The position numbers were made by a program, and so were the translations under genes. From Fictibacillus phosphorivorans (GTDB lineage: Bacteria; Bacillota; Bacilli; Bacillales; Fictibacillaceae), in contig NZ_CP015378.1 of the NCBI RefSeq assembly GCF_001629705.1, positions 3,472,001 to 3,536,000 on the forward strand: a stretch of 64,000 nucleotides of DNA. Direction: 5' to 3'. Below are positions 35,261 to 43,167 of the stretch, in pieces; position 1 is the stretch's first letter; each line of letters opens with the position of its first letter. The notes below the pieces were generated by a model. It had not been told where the DNA came from. It searched no databases and was given only the letters and a program-made list of their open reading frames with translations.

Positions 35261-37057
35261 ATGAAATACTTTTGTTCTGAAAAAGGTAATACGTTGATAA
35301 TCGTCCTTTTGATGATCGTTATTTTCACGGTCGCAGGACTCTCCTTAGTCACTACAACATTTAATGGTGTCAAAAAAACAGATGCGCGTGAAACGCAAAT
35401 TCAATCTATTGAACTGGCTGAAAAAGGAATTGATTATGTATCCACCCTTCTAGAGACTCGGTCAAAAGATTATATAAACCTGGATGTTTCTGCATTCGAC
35501 ACAGCCCTAACTAACCTTCTAGATAATTATGAAGTAGACATACCAAGTGATGCTTTTTTGCCTAACTCCACTATTCCTGCAGAAGACGGTGTCGTTAAAG
35601 TTAAGATTTATGATCGTAAGAGAATCTCAACGAATCCCGAAGACTTAACGCAAACGATGACTATACATAGCCAGGCAACAGTAAAAGGAAAAACAAAAAC
35701 CTTAATTTCAACGATTCAGCTTGGCGGTAAACAAACACCTGAAGCACTTAATTATGCGCTTGGTTCGTATAATCCATTCCCTTGTACGGGCAGTAATTGT
35801 AATTCTTCTACCGATGACGGAAACATGTTTCTACATGGCGGAGTAGCCATTAAAGGCGATGTTTATGTTGAAGGTAACTTAGTGACTCACAATAACGGTA
35901 TTGAAGGAGAGGCAAGAAACTGGATTCCATCAGATTATCCGAGTATGGAAGGTGAAGGCTCTCAAAAAGCCCGGCTGATCTTGCTGAAGAATTTATATAA
36001 ACTAAAAAATTCTCCAAACTACAGTGTTCATATTAAAGAAAAAGATTTTCCTTCATCACTTAACTGGTACGAGGAATTTTTAGGACAGGGAAAATATGAA
36101 AAACTAGATAAAAACTTTATAAGTCCAGCTTTTACAAGCTTTCAAAGTAAGTACGTTCCCAAAATTGAGACAAGAACACCAAAGTTCACTCCGATTAAAA
36201 TTGACGACCAAAAAGATGATTACTTTTTTACAGATTCAACTAGGAATTTTACAGTTACTAAACCACCTGCAAATTGTGTATTTATATTAGATCTTCAAAA
36301 CAGATGTACCAATTCCAGAACTAACAATGGAAATGTATACGTTAATTCAGTGAATCCTGTTCCTTTTATGGAAAGCTTTTCGTTTAAACGTTTGAGCACA
36401 ACTAATAGTGTATCGTTTAATAGTCATCCGAACAAAATCGCAAATTGGAACCAACTGTCATTCGAAAATGGTGCATACATTGGTGGTAATTTAACAATTG
36501 GAAAACCTGAAGCTAACGGCCATTATAATGTTAACAACTACGAGAAATTCGAGATAAAAGGTCCTATCTTTGTAAATGGTAACCTAACGATCTGGAATTC
36601 ACATGTAAAATTTGATTCTGTGATTTACGTAACAGGAACAACAACGATCCGTTTTGCTAGGTTAGAAGGAACTCAGAATGGGAACGAAGATGAGAAATCA
36701 TTAGTACTCTTTGGTAAGAAAAAAATACTGATTGCCAATAACAACGTTTATAAAAATGATCCTAATATTATAAGAGGATTCTTTTATTCAGAGGACTTAA
36801 TGGAAATCTACGGAGTTGGATCTAACGTTGAATTACAAGGTGGAGTATTTGGCAGAAAAGTTGTGTTGAATGCTACTAGAGGTAATGTAACTGAAGGTAG
36901 TTCTAGAGACAAATACGATGATAACCAAGACAGAATCTCACCTGATGAATCACGGCTAAGAGTCATTTATAACCCAGATCTTATTCAAAACCCACCCGAA
37001 GGACTACCAAAAGTAACAGAGTTATCTGTGAAAAAAATAGATAGGTATTTGAAATAA
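35261..37057 (+). CDS. Large minor pilin / pilus tip protein, PilX-like N-terminus
   Basis: 598 residues. N-terminus SEKG followed by NTLIIVLLMIVIFTVAGLS, a class III-like pilin helix that lacks Glu5, as in PilX/GspK-type tip pilins. The rest is extracellular: a Gly/Asn/Val-rich region with repeating strands (GGVAIKGDVYVEGNL, GAYIGGNLTIG, GPIFVNGNLTIW, GVGSNVELQGGVFGRKV) that looks like a right-handed beta-helix. Two nearby cysteine pairs occur (CTGSNC; CVFILDLQNRC). A tip adhesin role is inference. It follows the second minor pilin by 3 bases and has its own terminator. Confidence 0.85.
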   Translation: MKYFCSEKGNTLIIVLLMIVIFTVAGLSLVTTTFNGVKKTDARETQIQSIELAEKGIDYVSTLLETRSKDYINLDVSAFDTALTNLLDNYEVDIPSDAFLPNSTIPAEDGVVKVKIYDRKRISTNPEDLTQTMTIHSQATVKGKTKTLISTIQLGGKQTPEALNYALGSYNPFPCTGSNCNSSTDDGNMFLHGGVAIKGDVYVEGNLVTHNNGIEGEARNWIPSDYPSMEGEGSQKARLILLKNLYKLKNSPNYSVHIKEKDFPSSLNWYEEFLGQGKYEKLDKNFISPAFTSFQSKYVPKIETRTPKFTPIKIDDQKDDYFFTDSTRNFTVTKPPANCVFILDLQNRCTNSRTNNGNVYVNSVNPVPFMESFSFKRLSTTNSVSFNSHPNKIANWNQLSFENGAYIGGNLTIGKPEANGHYNVNNYEKFEIKGPIFVNGNLTIWNSHVKFDSVIYVTGTTTIRFARLEGTQNGNEDEKSLVLFGKKKILIANNNVYKNDPNIIRGFFYSEDLMEIYGVGSNVELQGGVFGRKVVLNATRGNVTEGSSRDKYDDNQDRISPDESRLRVIYNPDLIQNPPEGLPKVTELSVKKIDRYLK

Positions 37058-37062
37058 CTATT

Positions 37063-37094
37063 AAAGCCCACCAGAGATTCTGGTGGGCTTTTTT
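37063..37094 (+). terminator. Terminator of the minor-pilin operon
   Basis: AAGCCCACCAGA / TCTGGTGGGCTT perfect stem, then TTTTTT. Confidence 0.93.
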
Positions 37095-37121
37095 ATATGC
37101 TATTTATAGAGAGAATTTTAC

Positions 37122-37436
37122 TTATCTTACGAGTAGAACATTAATGGTTATATGCCATATAATTACTACAGAATAAATAAGCAATGCTATGTTGAGTAAC
37201 ACTTGAACTCTTTTCTTTAAAGGAACAAATCCAACTGCGATGATCAAATACGTAAAAAAGAATTTAACTAGCAGAAAGATAACAGGATCATATTCATAGA
37301 TACCACGCATCAACGGGTTTAGTTCTCTACCACCTTTTTGCAGCAACTGATGAGTAAACAGAGCATCTGCCGCATTTAAGAGACCTAAACACAAACAAAC
37401 CCACAAATGTCGCTGTATTCGTACAAGCCGTTCCAT
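37122..37436 (-). CDS. DUF5658 family small membrane protein
   Basis: 104 residues with three to four predicted membrane helices. The family motif LLNAADALFTHQLLQKGGRE followed by NPLM is visible. Function unknown for the family. No ribosome-binding site stronger than GGAG (about 9 bases upstream) is seen. It converges with the minor-pilin operon. Confidence 0.75.
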   Translation of the reverse strand: MERLVRIQRHLWVCLCLGLLNAADALFTHQLLQKGGRELNPLMRGIYEYDPVIFLLVKFFFTYLIIAVGFVPLKKRVQVLLNIALLIYSVVIIWHITINVLLVR

Positions 37437-37526
37437 CTCCGCTCACTCTCCTCTACTAATGAAGTATACCCATATTGAGAAAGAAAGTTTACTAGAAATG
37501 TGTTGCAAAAATCGACAGGAATATCG

Positions 37527-37562
37527 ACAAAAAGAAAAGACCTCTATAAACGAGATCTCTTT
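37527..37562 (-). terminator. Terminator after the primase-like fragment
   Basis: AAAAGACCTC (37535-37544) pairs, allowing G-U, with GAGATCTCTT (37552-37561); minus strand continues TTCTTTTTG. Confidence 0.7.
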
Positions 37563-37622
37563 ATAACTTTAAATTGATTTTGCTACCTATGTGTGGCTGA
37601 ACAGACTGTTCCAGCATCTTGG

Positions 37623-37781
37623 TCAAATTCTTCGAATGTCAAATGTAATCCCAACATCCTCTAAATTGGATTTCACTTCCTTCAACCTTCTGCTTAGAAT
37701 GTGTGCTACTTTTGGAAATGTCTTGACACTCGTATTGATTTTTTCTTGAAAGGCTACACACTCTAGCTCACCCAACAAATA
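37623..37781 (-). pseudogene. 3' fragment resembling a phage/plasmid primase-helicase
   Basis: The minus strand encodes about 50 residues with FPKVAHILSRRLKEVKSNLE and DVGITFDIRRI before the stop. This resembles the C-terminal winged-helix region (PxSxxALSRRLKExxxNLxxxGI) of phage/plasmid primase-type ATPases. The open frame continues up into a strong terminator hairpin, so no intact gene or start exists. I regard it as the tail of a lost mobile-element replication gene. Similarity is from memory of the motif, not a search. Confidence 0.45.
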
Positions 37782-37820
37782 GAAAAAGGACTTCCCTCCG
37801 AAGAGAGAAGCCCCGTTTTT
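37782..37820. terminator. Strong bidirectional terminator with UUCG-type loop
   Basis: AGGACTTCCCTC (37787-37798) and GAGAGAAGCCCC (37803-37814) form a 12-pair stem; on the minus strand the loop is TTCG and a T-run follows. TTTTT also follows on the plus strand. Confidence 0.85.
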
Positions 37821-38020
37821 GATGAACATCATGTATATGAATACTCAAATTTATGATATATGCTTATTATTCTAGTTGATTCCCCTTCTAGCATTTCATA
37901 AAATGCACGATGTTTAAATTTATACTTTTAATGTGGCAAGTGTTGATAGCTATTAGTTAGCCCATCAACTTTTAAACCAAGAGAAACATACTCGTGTTTT
38001 TAATGTTCTGGTATCAATAC

Positions 38021-38215
38021 TTATAGATTCGTTATTATTTGCATCTTAGTTGCTTGTTCACATTTCATCTTTGCTTCTTCTAATGTTTTTCCAGCACCAT
38101 CAACATTATGTGTACTTACAGCATAATAAGGGAAAGGCTTGTCTTGTTCATAGCTAACTACTATACTCACAAGTCCACCCGCAATAACTGTTTCATATTC
38201 TTCAACGATATTCAT
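38021..38215 (-). CDS. Small hypothetical protein, 64 residues
   Basis: Starts MNIVEEYETVIAGGLVSIVV after AGGGAGTG, a good ribosome-binding site. The sequence alternates strand-like and helical parts (VSYEQDKPFPYYAVSTHN; KTLEEAKMKCEQATKM) like a small two-layer domain of HicB-like size, but no antitoxin DNA-binding part is visible. Not recognised further. It stands in the scar region between the pilus island and hag; a strong terminator lies about 200 bases downstream. Confidence 0.55.
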   Translation of the reverse strand: MNIVEEYETVIAGGLVSIVVSYEQDKPFPYYAVSTHNVDGAGKTLEEAKMKCEQATKMQIITNL

Positions 38216-38295
38216 CTAATTCACTCCCTTAAATGTGAAAAGAGATCCCAGCATTACCAGAGCCCCTTCCAAATAATCTAAAATTAAATCTAAAA

Positions 38296-38317
38296 TTAAC
38301 GAAGAAGTTGAAGAACT
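38296..38317 (-). pseudogene. 3' exon remnant of a second flagellin gene
   Basis: The minus strand reads VLQLLR and stop, the same ending as hag (GVLQLLR), with clear nucleotide similarity (GTTCTTCAACTTCTTCGTTAA against GTTTTGCAACTTTTACGTTAA in hag). It lies directly after the 3' end of the group I intron. The rest of this flagellin gene is missing. Confidence 0.75.
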
Positions 38318-38560
38318 CTGGATCGCTTGCTTTGCGACTGTATCTTTCGATTACAGAATAGACTATATCTTAATCCATGTTTTTCACGGAGCCGGGCACT
38401 TCGAACAGTATTTTCTGCCTTAAGGGATTCATAATCCTAGCATCTGCTTTAAACTGTTTTCCCTAGTCGTTGAACCTTCTCCGAGTTTCCTCACAGGAGC
38501 TTTATCCGGGGAGTGACAGGCACGTTATCCTATAAAAATCGCGGCGGATATATGGTAAAG
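38318..38560 (-). ncRNA. Group I self-splicing intron, 5'-truncated
   Basis: Minus strand carries the group I core elements: R (GGTTCAACGACTAGG, about 38461-38476) and S (AAGATATAGTCT, 38360-38371), whose GACTA/TAGTC form P7. Between them are AACAGT/ACTGTT (P7.1), GGATT/AATCC (P7.2) and CCGTG/CATGG (P8), an IA-like layout. After S come CTGTA/TACAG (P9) and TCGC/GCGA. The 3' end joins flagellin codons. The partner strand for P3, P1 and the 5' exon were not found, so it is probably not functional. No homing endonuclease frame is present. Confidence 0.8.
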
Positions 38561-38597
38561 AGGTTTAACTAAATACACCCTATCACACACGTATAAT

Positions 38598-39827
38598 TTA
38601 ATTCTTTATTAATATAGACATATATGTCAAATTCATAATATTGTTTTCTTTGATAAGACCCATGATTTTTTCAAAATAGCTAGGATTATGTTCAAACGTC
38701 TTTGAAAGGGATTGAACTAATTTGATAACTAAATCCGAAGTTAACCCTTCATAATGTTTGGCCATTCCCACTAGATGAAGTTTAATTAAAGAATAATGTA
38801 AAACCATACGCGTATAACTGGTAAATGGTAAGTCGCAATCGATTGGCATACAATTTTTAAACACGTAATTCACAAGATAATTCTCTAGCATATATTCATG
38901 CTGTTCCATAAATGGTACATAGTATTGACTGTATGCATCCTTATAAATATCCTGTAACTCCTCATTTGTAGTACTCGCTTCAATTTTCAGACCTAACATC
39001 ATCTCTTTAGAACATTCCAAATACCTTGAAGAAGTTATCCCTTGGTTCAAGCGCAATATTACAAGTTCTCTACATAACTGAAGCTGTATATCTAATCGAT
39101 TTGAAACATTTTTAAATGCCCCTTTAAACGTTTGATCTTCCACACTTTTTAAATATTGCCCAAGTATTTCAGGAATTTCATTAAGTCTATTGTTTTTTAC
39201 GCATTCTTCAAGTTCATTATATAACAATCCTAAGACAAGTAATCGCTCTTCCAAAGTATAATTACTGCTTTGTAAAATCAGGATAGTCATGTATCGATAT
39301 TCATTAATAAAGTCTTTCCAGTGTGTAATAGTTCCCTTACTTGTATTTATGATACTAGAAAATTCTTTAATAGATATCTTTTTGGGACCTTCCTCAAAAT
39401 CAATACCGCCTTGATTGAGCAGTACTAAGCGAGCAGCCTCGGGACAAGATACAGTTAGGGATTGTTCGATTGAATTATTAACTATATTTGTTCGCCTTGG
39501 ATAAACAGCGCATGTATTACATAGATAGTCTTCTCCTAAACTAGATTGGATATCACACCAACCTTCTTTGCTCAAAAAGGAGCAGCTCCCTTTTTCCATT
39601 TTCATTTTAGCCACGTTATCTTTAGTAGGGTTTGTTCGATTTCGAGTAATGTTTTTTTCAAATCTTGACCTCATATCATAACTTTTTACTTTTTTATACT
39701 TTTTATATGTTTCTTGATCAATATTTACTCTCCAGCCCGAACAACATGTATCTTCGCACGCTGATCCAATGCAAGTAAATTCATTTAAATAGGAAGGGGT
39801 TAAAGTGTCCACTAGTTTTGATGCCAT
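38598..39827 (-). CDS. fliB: Flagellin lysine-N-methylase FliB
   Basis: 409 residues. The N-terminal cysteine cluster FTCIGSACEDTCCSGWRVNI (residues about 18-37) and later CSFLSKEGWCDIQ, YLCNTCAVYPRR match FliB/YkgJ-type proteins, which methylate lysines of flagellin and probably carry an iron-sulfur centre. It lies 137 bases downstream of hag, separated by the hag terminator, and has AAAGGAG before the ATG. B. subtilis lacks it, so it is an accessory gene of this lineage. Confidence 0.88.
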   Translation of the reverse strand: MASKLVDTLTPSYLNEFTCIGSACEDTCCSGWRVNIDQETYKKYKKVKSYDMRSRFEKNITRNRTNPTKDNVAKMKMEKGSCSFLSKEGWCDIQSSLGEDYLCNTCAVYPRRTNIVNNSIEQSLTVSCPEAARLVLLNQGGIDFEEGPKKISIKEFSSIINTSKGTITHWKDFINEYRYMTILILQSSNYTLEERLLVLGLLYNELEECVKNNRLNEIPEILGQYLKSVEDQTFKGAFKNVSNRLDIQLQLCRELVILRLNQGITSSRYLECSKEMMLGLKIEASTTNEELQDIYKDAYSQYYVPFMEQHEYMLENYLVNYVFKNCMPIDCDLPFTSYTRMVLHYSLIKLHLVGMAKHYEGLTSDLVIKLVQSLSKTFEHNPSYFEKIMGLIKENNIMNLTYMSILIKN

Positions 39828-39922
39828 AATATCTTCTCCTTTTAAAAGCTGAATTTTTCTAGAGAAGAACCAACTATTTTAGCTTCCTCTCTACAAAATT
39901 CAACTTAGCTTGGCTATATAAA

Positions 39923-39953
39923 CAAAAAGGAATGGAAATCCCATTCCTTTTTG
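39923..39953 (-). terminator. hag terminator
   Basis: AAAAGGAATGG / CCATTCCTTTTT stem and T-run on the minus strand. Confidence 0.92.
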
Positions 39954-39963
39954 TTTCAACTTA

Positions 39964-40797
39964 TTAACGTAAAAGTTGCAAAACGCCTTGTGGTGCTTGG
40001 TTGGCTTGAGCCAACATTGCTTGGGCTGCTTGAGAAAGGATAGAGTTCTTAGTTTGTTCCATCATTTCTTTAGCCATATCCACATCCCGTACACGAGATT
40101 CTGCAGCAGTTAAATTTTCAGAGGACGTGTTTAAGTTATTGATAGTATGCTCTAAACGGTTCTGTGCTGCACCGAGGTAGCTTCGGCCTGATGATACAGA
40201 AGCAATTTGTGTATCGAGTGTAGCTATGGCTGTTTCAGATTTTGCTTGATCGGAAATGTCTTCAGCAGCTAAAGCTGTATTAATTGCAGTCAAGTCAACA
40301 CCCGCAGTATCTAATTTCAAATCAAATACTTGATCTTTGTTTGCACCGATATGAAGCTTAATGACCCCAGCGCCTCCTGCAGTTTTATTCAACAAATTCA
40401 TTGTGTTGAATTGAGTTGTATCAGTAATTCGTTTCACTTCTGTTGTTAGCTGATCAAATTCAGCTTTTAATGCCGTTCTATCCGCTCCGACGTTTGTATC
40501 AGAAGATGATTGGACGGCAAGTTCTCTTTGTCGTTGCAGAATTGAGTGTACTTCATTTAATGCACCCTCAGCAGTTTGGATCAAAGATATCCCATCTTGT
40601 GCATTTTTAGATGCCATATCTAAACCACGAATTTGTCCACGCATTTTTTCAGAGATTGCTAAACCAGCAGCGTCATCTCCAGCACGATTAATGCGAAGAC
40701 CAGAAGACAACTTCTCCATAGACTTAGACTGTGCACCATTTGCACTATTCAACTGACGGTACGTATTAAGCGCCGCGATATTGTGATTAATTCTCAT
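39964..40797 (-). CDS. hag: Flagellin (filament protein)
   Basis: 277 residues: the conserved D0/D1 ends (MRINHNIAALNTYRQLNSAN...; ...QAPQGVLQLLR) with a short variable middle and no large D2/D3 domain. It is the filament subunit, exported by the flagellar type III apparatus with FliS. The leader carries a sigma-D promoter, a CsrA hairpin and AAGGAGG, so it is controlled at transcription and translation. Single intact copy in the window; a remnant of another lies at 38296. Confidence 0.98.
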   Translation of the reverse strand: MRINHNIAALNTYRQLNSANGAQSKSMEKLSSGLRINRAGDDAAGLAISEKMRGQIRGLDMASKNAQDGISLIQTAEGALNEVHSILQRQRELAVQSSSDTNVGADRTALKAEFDQLTTEVKRITDTTQFNTMNLLNKTAGGAGVIKLHIGANKDQVFDLKLDTAGVDLTAINTALAAEDISDQAKSETAIATLDTQIASVSSGRSYLGAAQNRLEHTINNLNTSSENLTAAESRVRDVDMAKEMMEQTKNSILSQAAQAMLAQANQAPQGVLQLLR

Positions 40798-40804
40798 TTC
40801 TTTT

Positions 40805-40839
40805 TCCTCCTTGAATGTGTTCCGCCCACGTCCCTGTGG
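40805..40839 (-). promoter_or_regulatory. CsrA-binding leader of hag
   Basis: Minus strand CCACAGGGACGTGG (40826-40839) is a hairpin with AGGGAC in the loop, a near match to the CsrA consensus ACARGGAUGU. The second site is the AAGGAGG ribosome-binding site at about 40804-40811. In B. subtilis CsrA blocks hag translation by binding two such sites, and FliW relieves it; csrA and fliW are the next genes upstream. Confidence 0.8.
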
Positions 40840-40907
40840 TTGGATTCTTTATTGAAACATGCATACTTTTACGGCCGTTAAAAGTACTGCTTGTTCCTAC
40901 ATACATT

Positions 40908-40934
40908 ATATCGGAGTAAACAGAAACATCTTTA
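40908..40934 (-). promoter_or_regulatory. Sigma-D promoter of hag
   Basis: Minus strand TAAA, exactly 15 bases, TCCGATAT; consensus TAAA-N15-GCCGATAT, one mismatch. Confidence 0.92.
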
Positions 40935-40941
40935 ATGCGTT

Positions 40942-41169
40942 TTACGTATTTTTTATCTTTTTTAATGCTTGAAATGTGTTAAGTGAAATACTTGCTGCTT
41001 GGTTGTTCTCTTGTTGGATGGAAAGAAAGACTTCCTTTCGATGGATTTCTATATATTTAGGTGCTGAAATTCCTAATTTCACTTGATCTCCGTCAATAGA
41101 AAGGACCGTTAATTCAATATCTTCACCAATTTTAATCGCCTCTTGTAACTTCCGGGTTAATACAAGCAT
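40942..41169 (-). CDS. csrA: Translational regulator CsrA
   Basis: 75 residues starting [20 protein letters not shown], the conserved RNA-binding beta strand. It binds GGA in hairpin loops and represses hag translation. It is 3 bases after fliW, which encodes its antagonist. Confidence 0.97.
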   Translation of the reverse strand: MLVLTRKLQEAIKIGEDIELTVLSIDGDQVKLGISAPKYIEIHRKEVFLSIQQENNQAASISLNTFQALKKIKNT

Positions 41170-41172
41170 TCC

Positions 41173-41616
41173 TTAACCCTCCTGTCCGACAATGCTAGTT
41201 TCTAATAATTCATGTCGTGTTCGGTATTTGTTATCTGTAAGAATCACTTGCTTTGCTAGATTTTCTTTTACATTAAGCACTACAGGTGCCTGAAGATTAC
41301 CTGTTGATTTTTCTAATGGTTCTTGAATCGTTAAGATGACCTGAACCAACACATCAGATTCTTCTTTTATTTTTAATTGTTTTTGTACCGATTCTACTAA
41401 TTCAAAATCATAATCCGTAAAGAATAAAAATGGGTTTGTTGTAAAAAAAGCCAGTTCTTTTGTGGACACCGATTGCAAAGTTGAAAATGGGGTCCCTTCC
41501 ATCGGCAAAAGAACAAATTGTTTTTCGTCTTCAAAACCCGGTAGACCTTGTTCAAAATGCAAAATATCTTCCTCAGATATCTCTATTATTTCTTCAAATT
41601 TTGTATGAAGTATCAT
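41173..41616 (-). CDS. fliW: CsrA antagonist and flagellin-binding protein FliW
   Basis: 147 residues, with FEQGLPGFEDEKQFVLLPME and the family end region. FliW binds flagellin or CsrA; when flagellin is exported, free FliW releases hag mRNA from CsrA. The start at 41616 is 9 bases after AAAGG; an in-frame ATG at 41625 touches the ribosome-binding site. Confidence 0.96.
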   Translation of the reverse strand: MILHTKFEEIIEISEEDILHFEQGLPGFEDEKQFVLLPMEGTPFSTLQSVSTKELAFFTTNPFLFFTDYDFELVESVQKQLKIKEESDVLVQVILTIQEPLEKSTGNLQAPVVLNVKENLAKQVILTDNKYRTRHELLETSIVGQEG

Positions 41617-41641
41617 CGCAATCATCCTTTGTTTTTTGTTA

Positions 41642-42196
41642 TTATGTCGTCCAGTTGATTGTTAAAGAAGGCATTTGTTCCATGCTTATATTTACCTTAC
41701 CAGGAGTGTATTGATGCTGAGGTCTATTAATCGTAACATCAATCTCTGGTTTGTGAGTCTGCCAATTTAGTTGAACTTTACTAGGTTGATAACTGATTTT
41801 CACACTGTTTGCTCTTGGAATAAAGCCAATGTTAAACTCATACATCGGACTTTCACTATTCATTTTGGCATGTTCCGCTATTGGGTTGCCGCCGTTTTCT
41901 ACCCTCATCAAGTCATCGCCTTCTTGAGACATCCGGGCCAGACCAGATAGCCAATCTTCATAACCTCTTTGTGAAAACTCTTCAATCCTGCGTGAGATGT
42001 GTTTTAAATCCATGTCAGCCCATGCCTCTGTTTGATCAATGGTTAACTGACTTGGTGTTACATTCACTTCTAGTTCTGCTTTTGGCTGTCTAATTTTCAA
42101 ATCAGCGGGGGCTTGTTGGATTTCTTGAACAGGCTGCTGTGTTTGTAGTCCTATTCTAGCATTCGTGGATTCTAGTCTAAGTTGAGGAACATTCAT
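41642..42196 (-). CDS. yviE: YviE / DUF6470 flagellar-operon protein
   Basis: 184 residues, beta-rich, starting MNVPQLRLESTNARIGLQ, matching B. subtilis YviE in both sequence character and position between flgL and fliW. Function not established. The start at 42196 follows GGAGGGATC. Confidence 0.9.
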   Translation of the reverse strand: MNVPQLRLESTNARIGLQTQQPVQEIQQAPADLKIRQPKAELEVNVTPSQLTIDQTEAWADMDLKHISRRIEEFSQRGYEDWLSGLARMSQEGDDLMRVENGGNPIAEHAKMNSESPMYEFNIGFIPRANSVKISYQPSKVQLNWQTHKPEIDVTINRPQHQYTPGKVNISMEQMPSLTINWTT

Positions 42197-42223
42197 TATT
42201 GATCCCTCCAAAAGATTTTATTG

Positions 42224-42253
42224 CAAGAAAAGAGCTATCACAAGGATAGCTCT
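42224..42253 (-). terminator. Internal hairpin between flgL and yviE
   Basis: AGAGCTATC / GATAGCTCT with TTTTCTTG after it on the minus strand. It is terminator-like inside an operon and may set a lower level of yviE-fliW-csrA than flgM-flgL. Confidence 0.7.
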
Positions 42254-42260
42254 CTTAGAT

Positions 42261-43157
42261 TTAACGTAAAAAGTCCATAAGTGTCGGTTGCATGATGCGA
42301 GATCCTACTCCTAATGCCGCACGGTGTAAGCTTTCTTGCATCTTTAAGTCTGTAATCACACGCTCGATATCCGCATCTTCATTATCAGAAAGTATGCGAT
42401 TCGCGATAACTTCTTGCTCACCAACACGTGCATCAATTAGTTCTACACGATTATATCTTGCCCCTAACTCAGCGCGTTCAGAAACTAAATTATTGATGTG
42501 AGAATCTAACTTTTCTAGAAATCCACTAATATCTTGTCCTGAAGTACTCTCAAGGGCTTTTTTCAACTCATTAATATCCCCAAACAAACCGCTTTCAGGA
42601 GAACCCGCTGTATGAGTAAATACATTTTTAGGGTTGATGTTAACTGCAACTTCTATACCTTGAGATAGTTCAAGGTTAACCGTATTACCATTATCTGAAA
42701 CGGAAGGTGTTTTGCTCAAATCAACCGGTTTTTTCGTTGTATCATTTCCATTAAAAATGTACTTCCCAGCAACCTGTGTATTGGCGATAGAAACGAGATG
42801 TTCTTTTAACTGTTCAATTTCTTTTCCAATCATGCCTTTTTGAGATTCTTCATACGTTCCGTTGCTTGCCTGAACGGTTAGCTCACGAATACGCTGCATC
42901 ACACTTGTTGCTTTATCAAGAGCAGCATCTGAATTATCCATCCAGTTATAAGCTTCAGATAGGTTTCGCTTGTACTGCTCAACCTCTGTTAGATTTGTTC
43001 GGTAAGTCATGCCTTTCATCGCAACGACTGGATCATCTGATGGACGGCTTATTTTTTTACCTGTTGTTAATTGTTCTTGTGTCTTGGCCATACTTTCATA
43101 GCTATTACTGATATGTCGCAGCATGTTATTAGATAACATCGATTGCGTTACGCGCAT
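42261..43157 (-). CDS. flgL: Flagellar hook-filament junction protein FlgL
   Basis: 298 residues, flagellin-like ends (MRVTQSMLSNNMLRHISNSY...; ...SRIMQPTLMDFLR). FlgL (HAP3) joins the hook to the filament. 10 bases after flgK. Confidence 0.97.
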   Translation of the reverse strand: MRVTQSMLSNNMLRHISNSYESMAKTQEQLTTGKKISRPSDDPVVAMKGMTYRTNLTEVEQYKRNLSEAYNWMDNSDAALDKATSVMQRIRELTVQASNGTYEESQKGMIGKEIEQLKEHLVSIANTQVAGKYIFNGNDTTKKPVDLSKTPSVSDNGNTVNLELSQGIEVAVNINPKNVFTHTAGSPESGLFGDINELKKALESTSGQDISGFLEKLDSHINNLVSERAELGARYNRVELIDARVGEQEVIANRILSDNEDADIERVITDLKMQESLHRAALGVGSRIMQPTLMDFLR

Positions 43158-43167
43158 TTAGTTGCAC

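Noticed and set aside
37623..37832. 69-residue ORF as an intact gene
   Set aside because: Its first codons lie inside a strong terminator hairpin and there is no ribosome-binding site; only the 3' half looks like real coding sequence.
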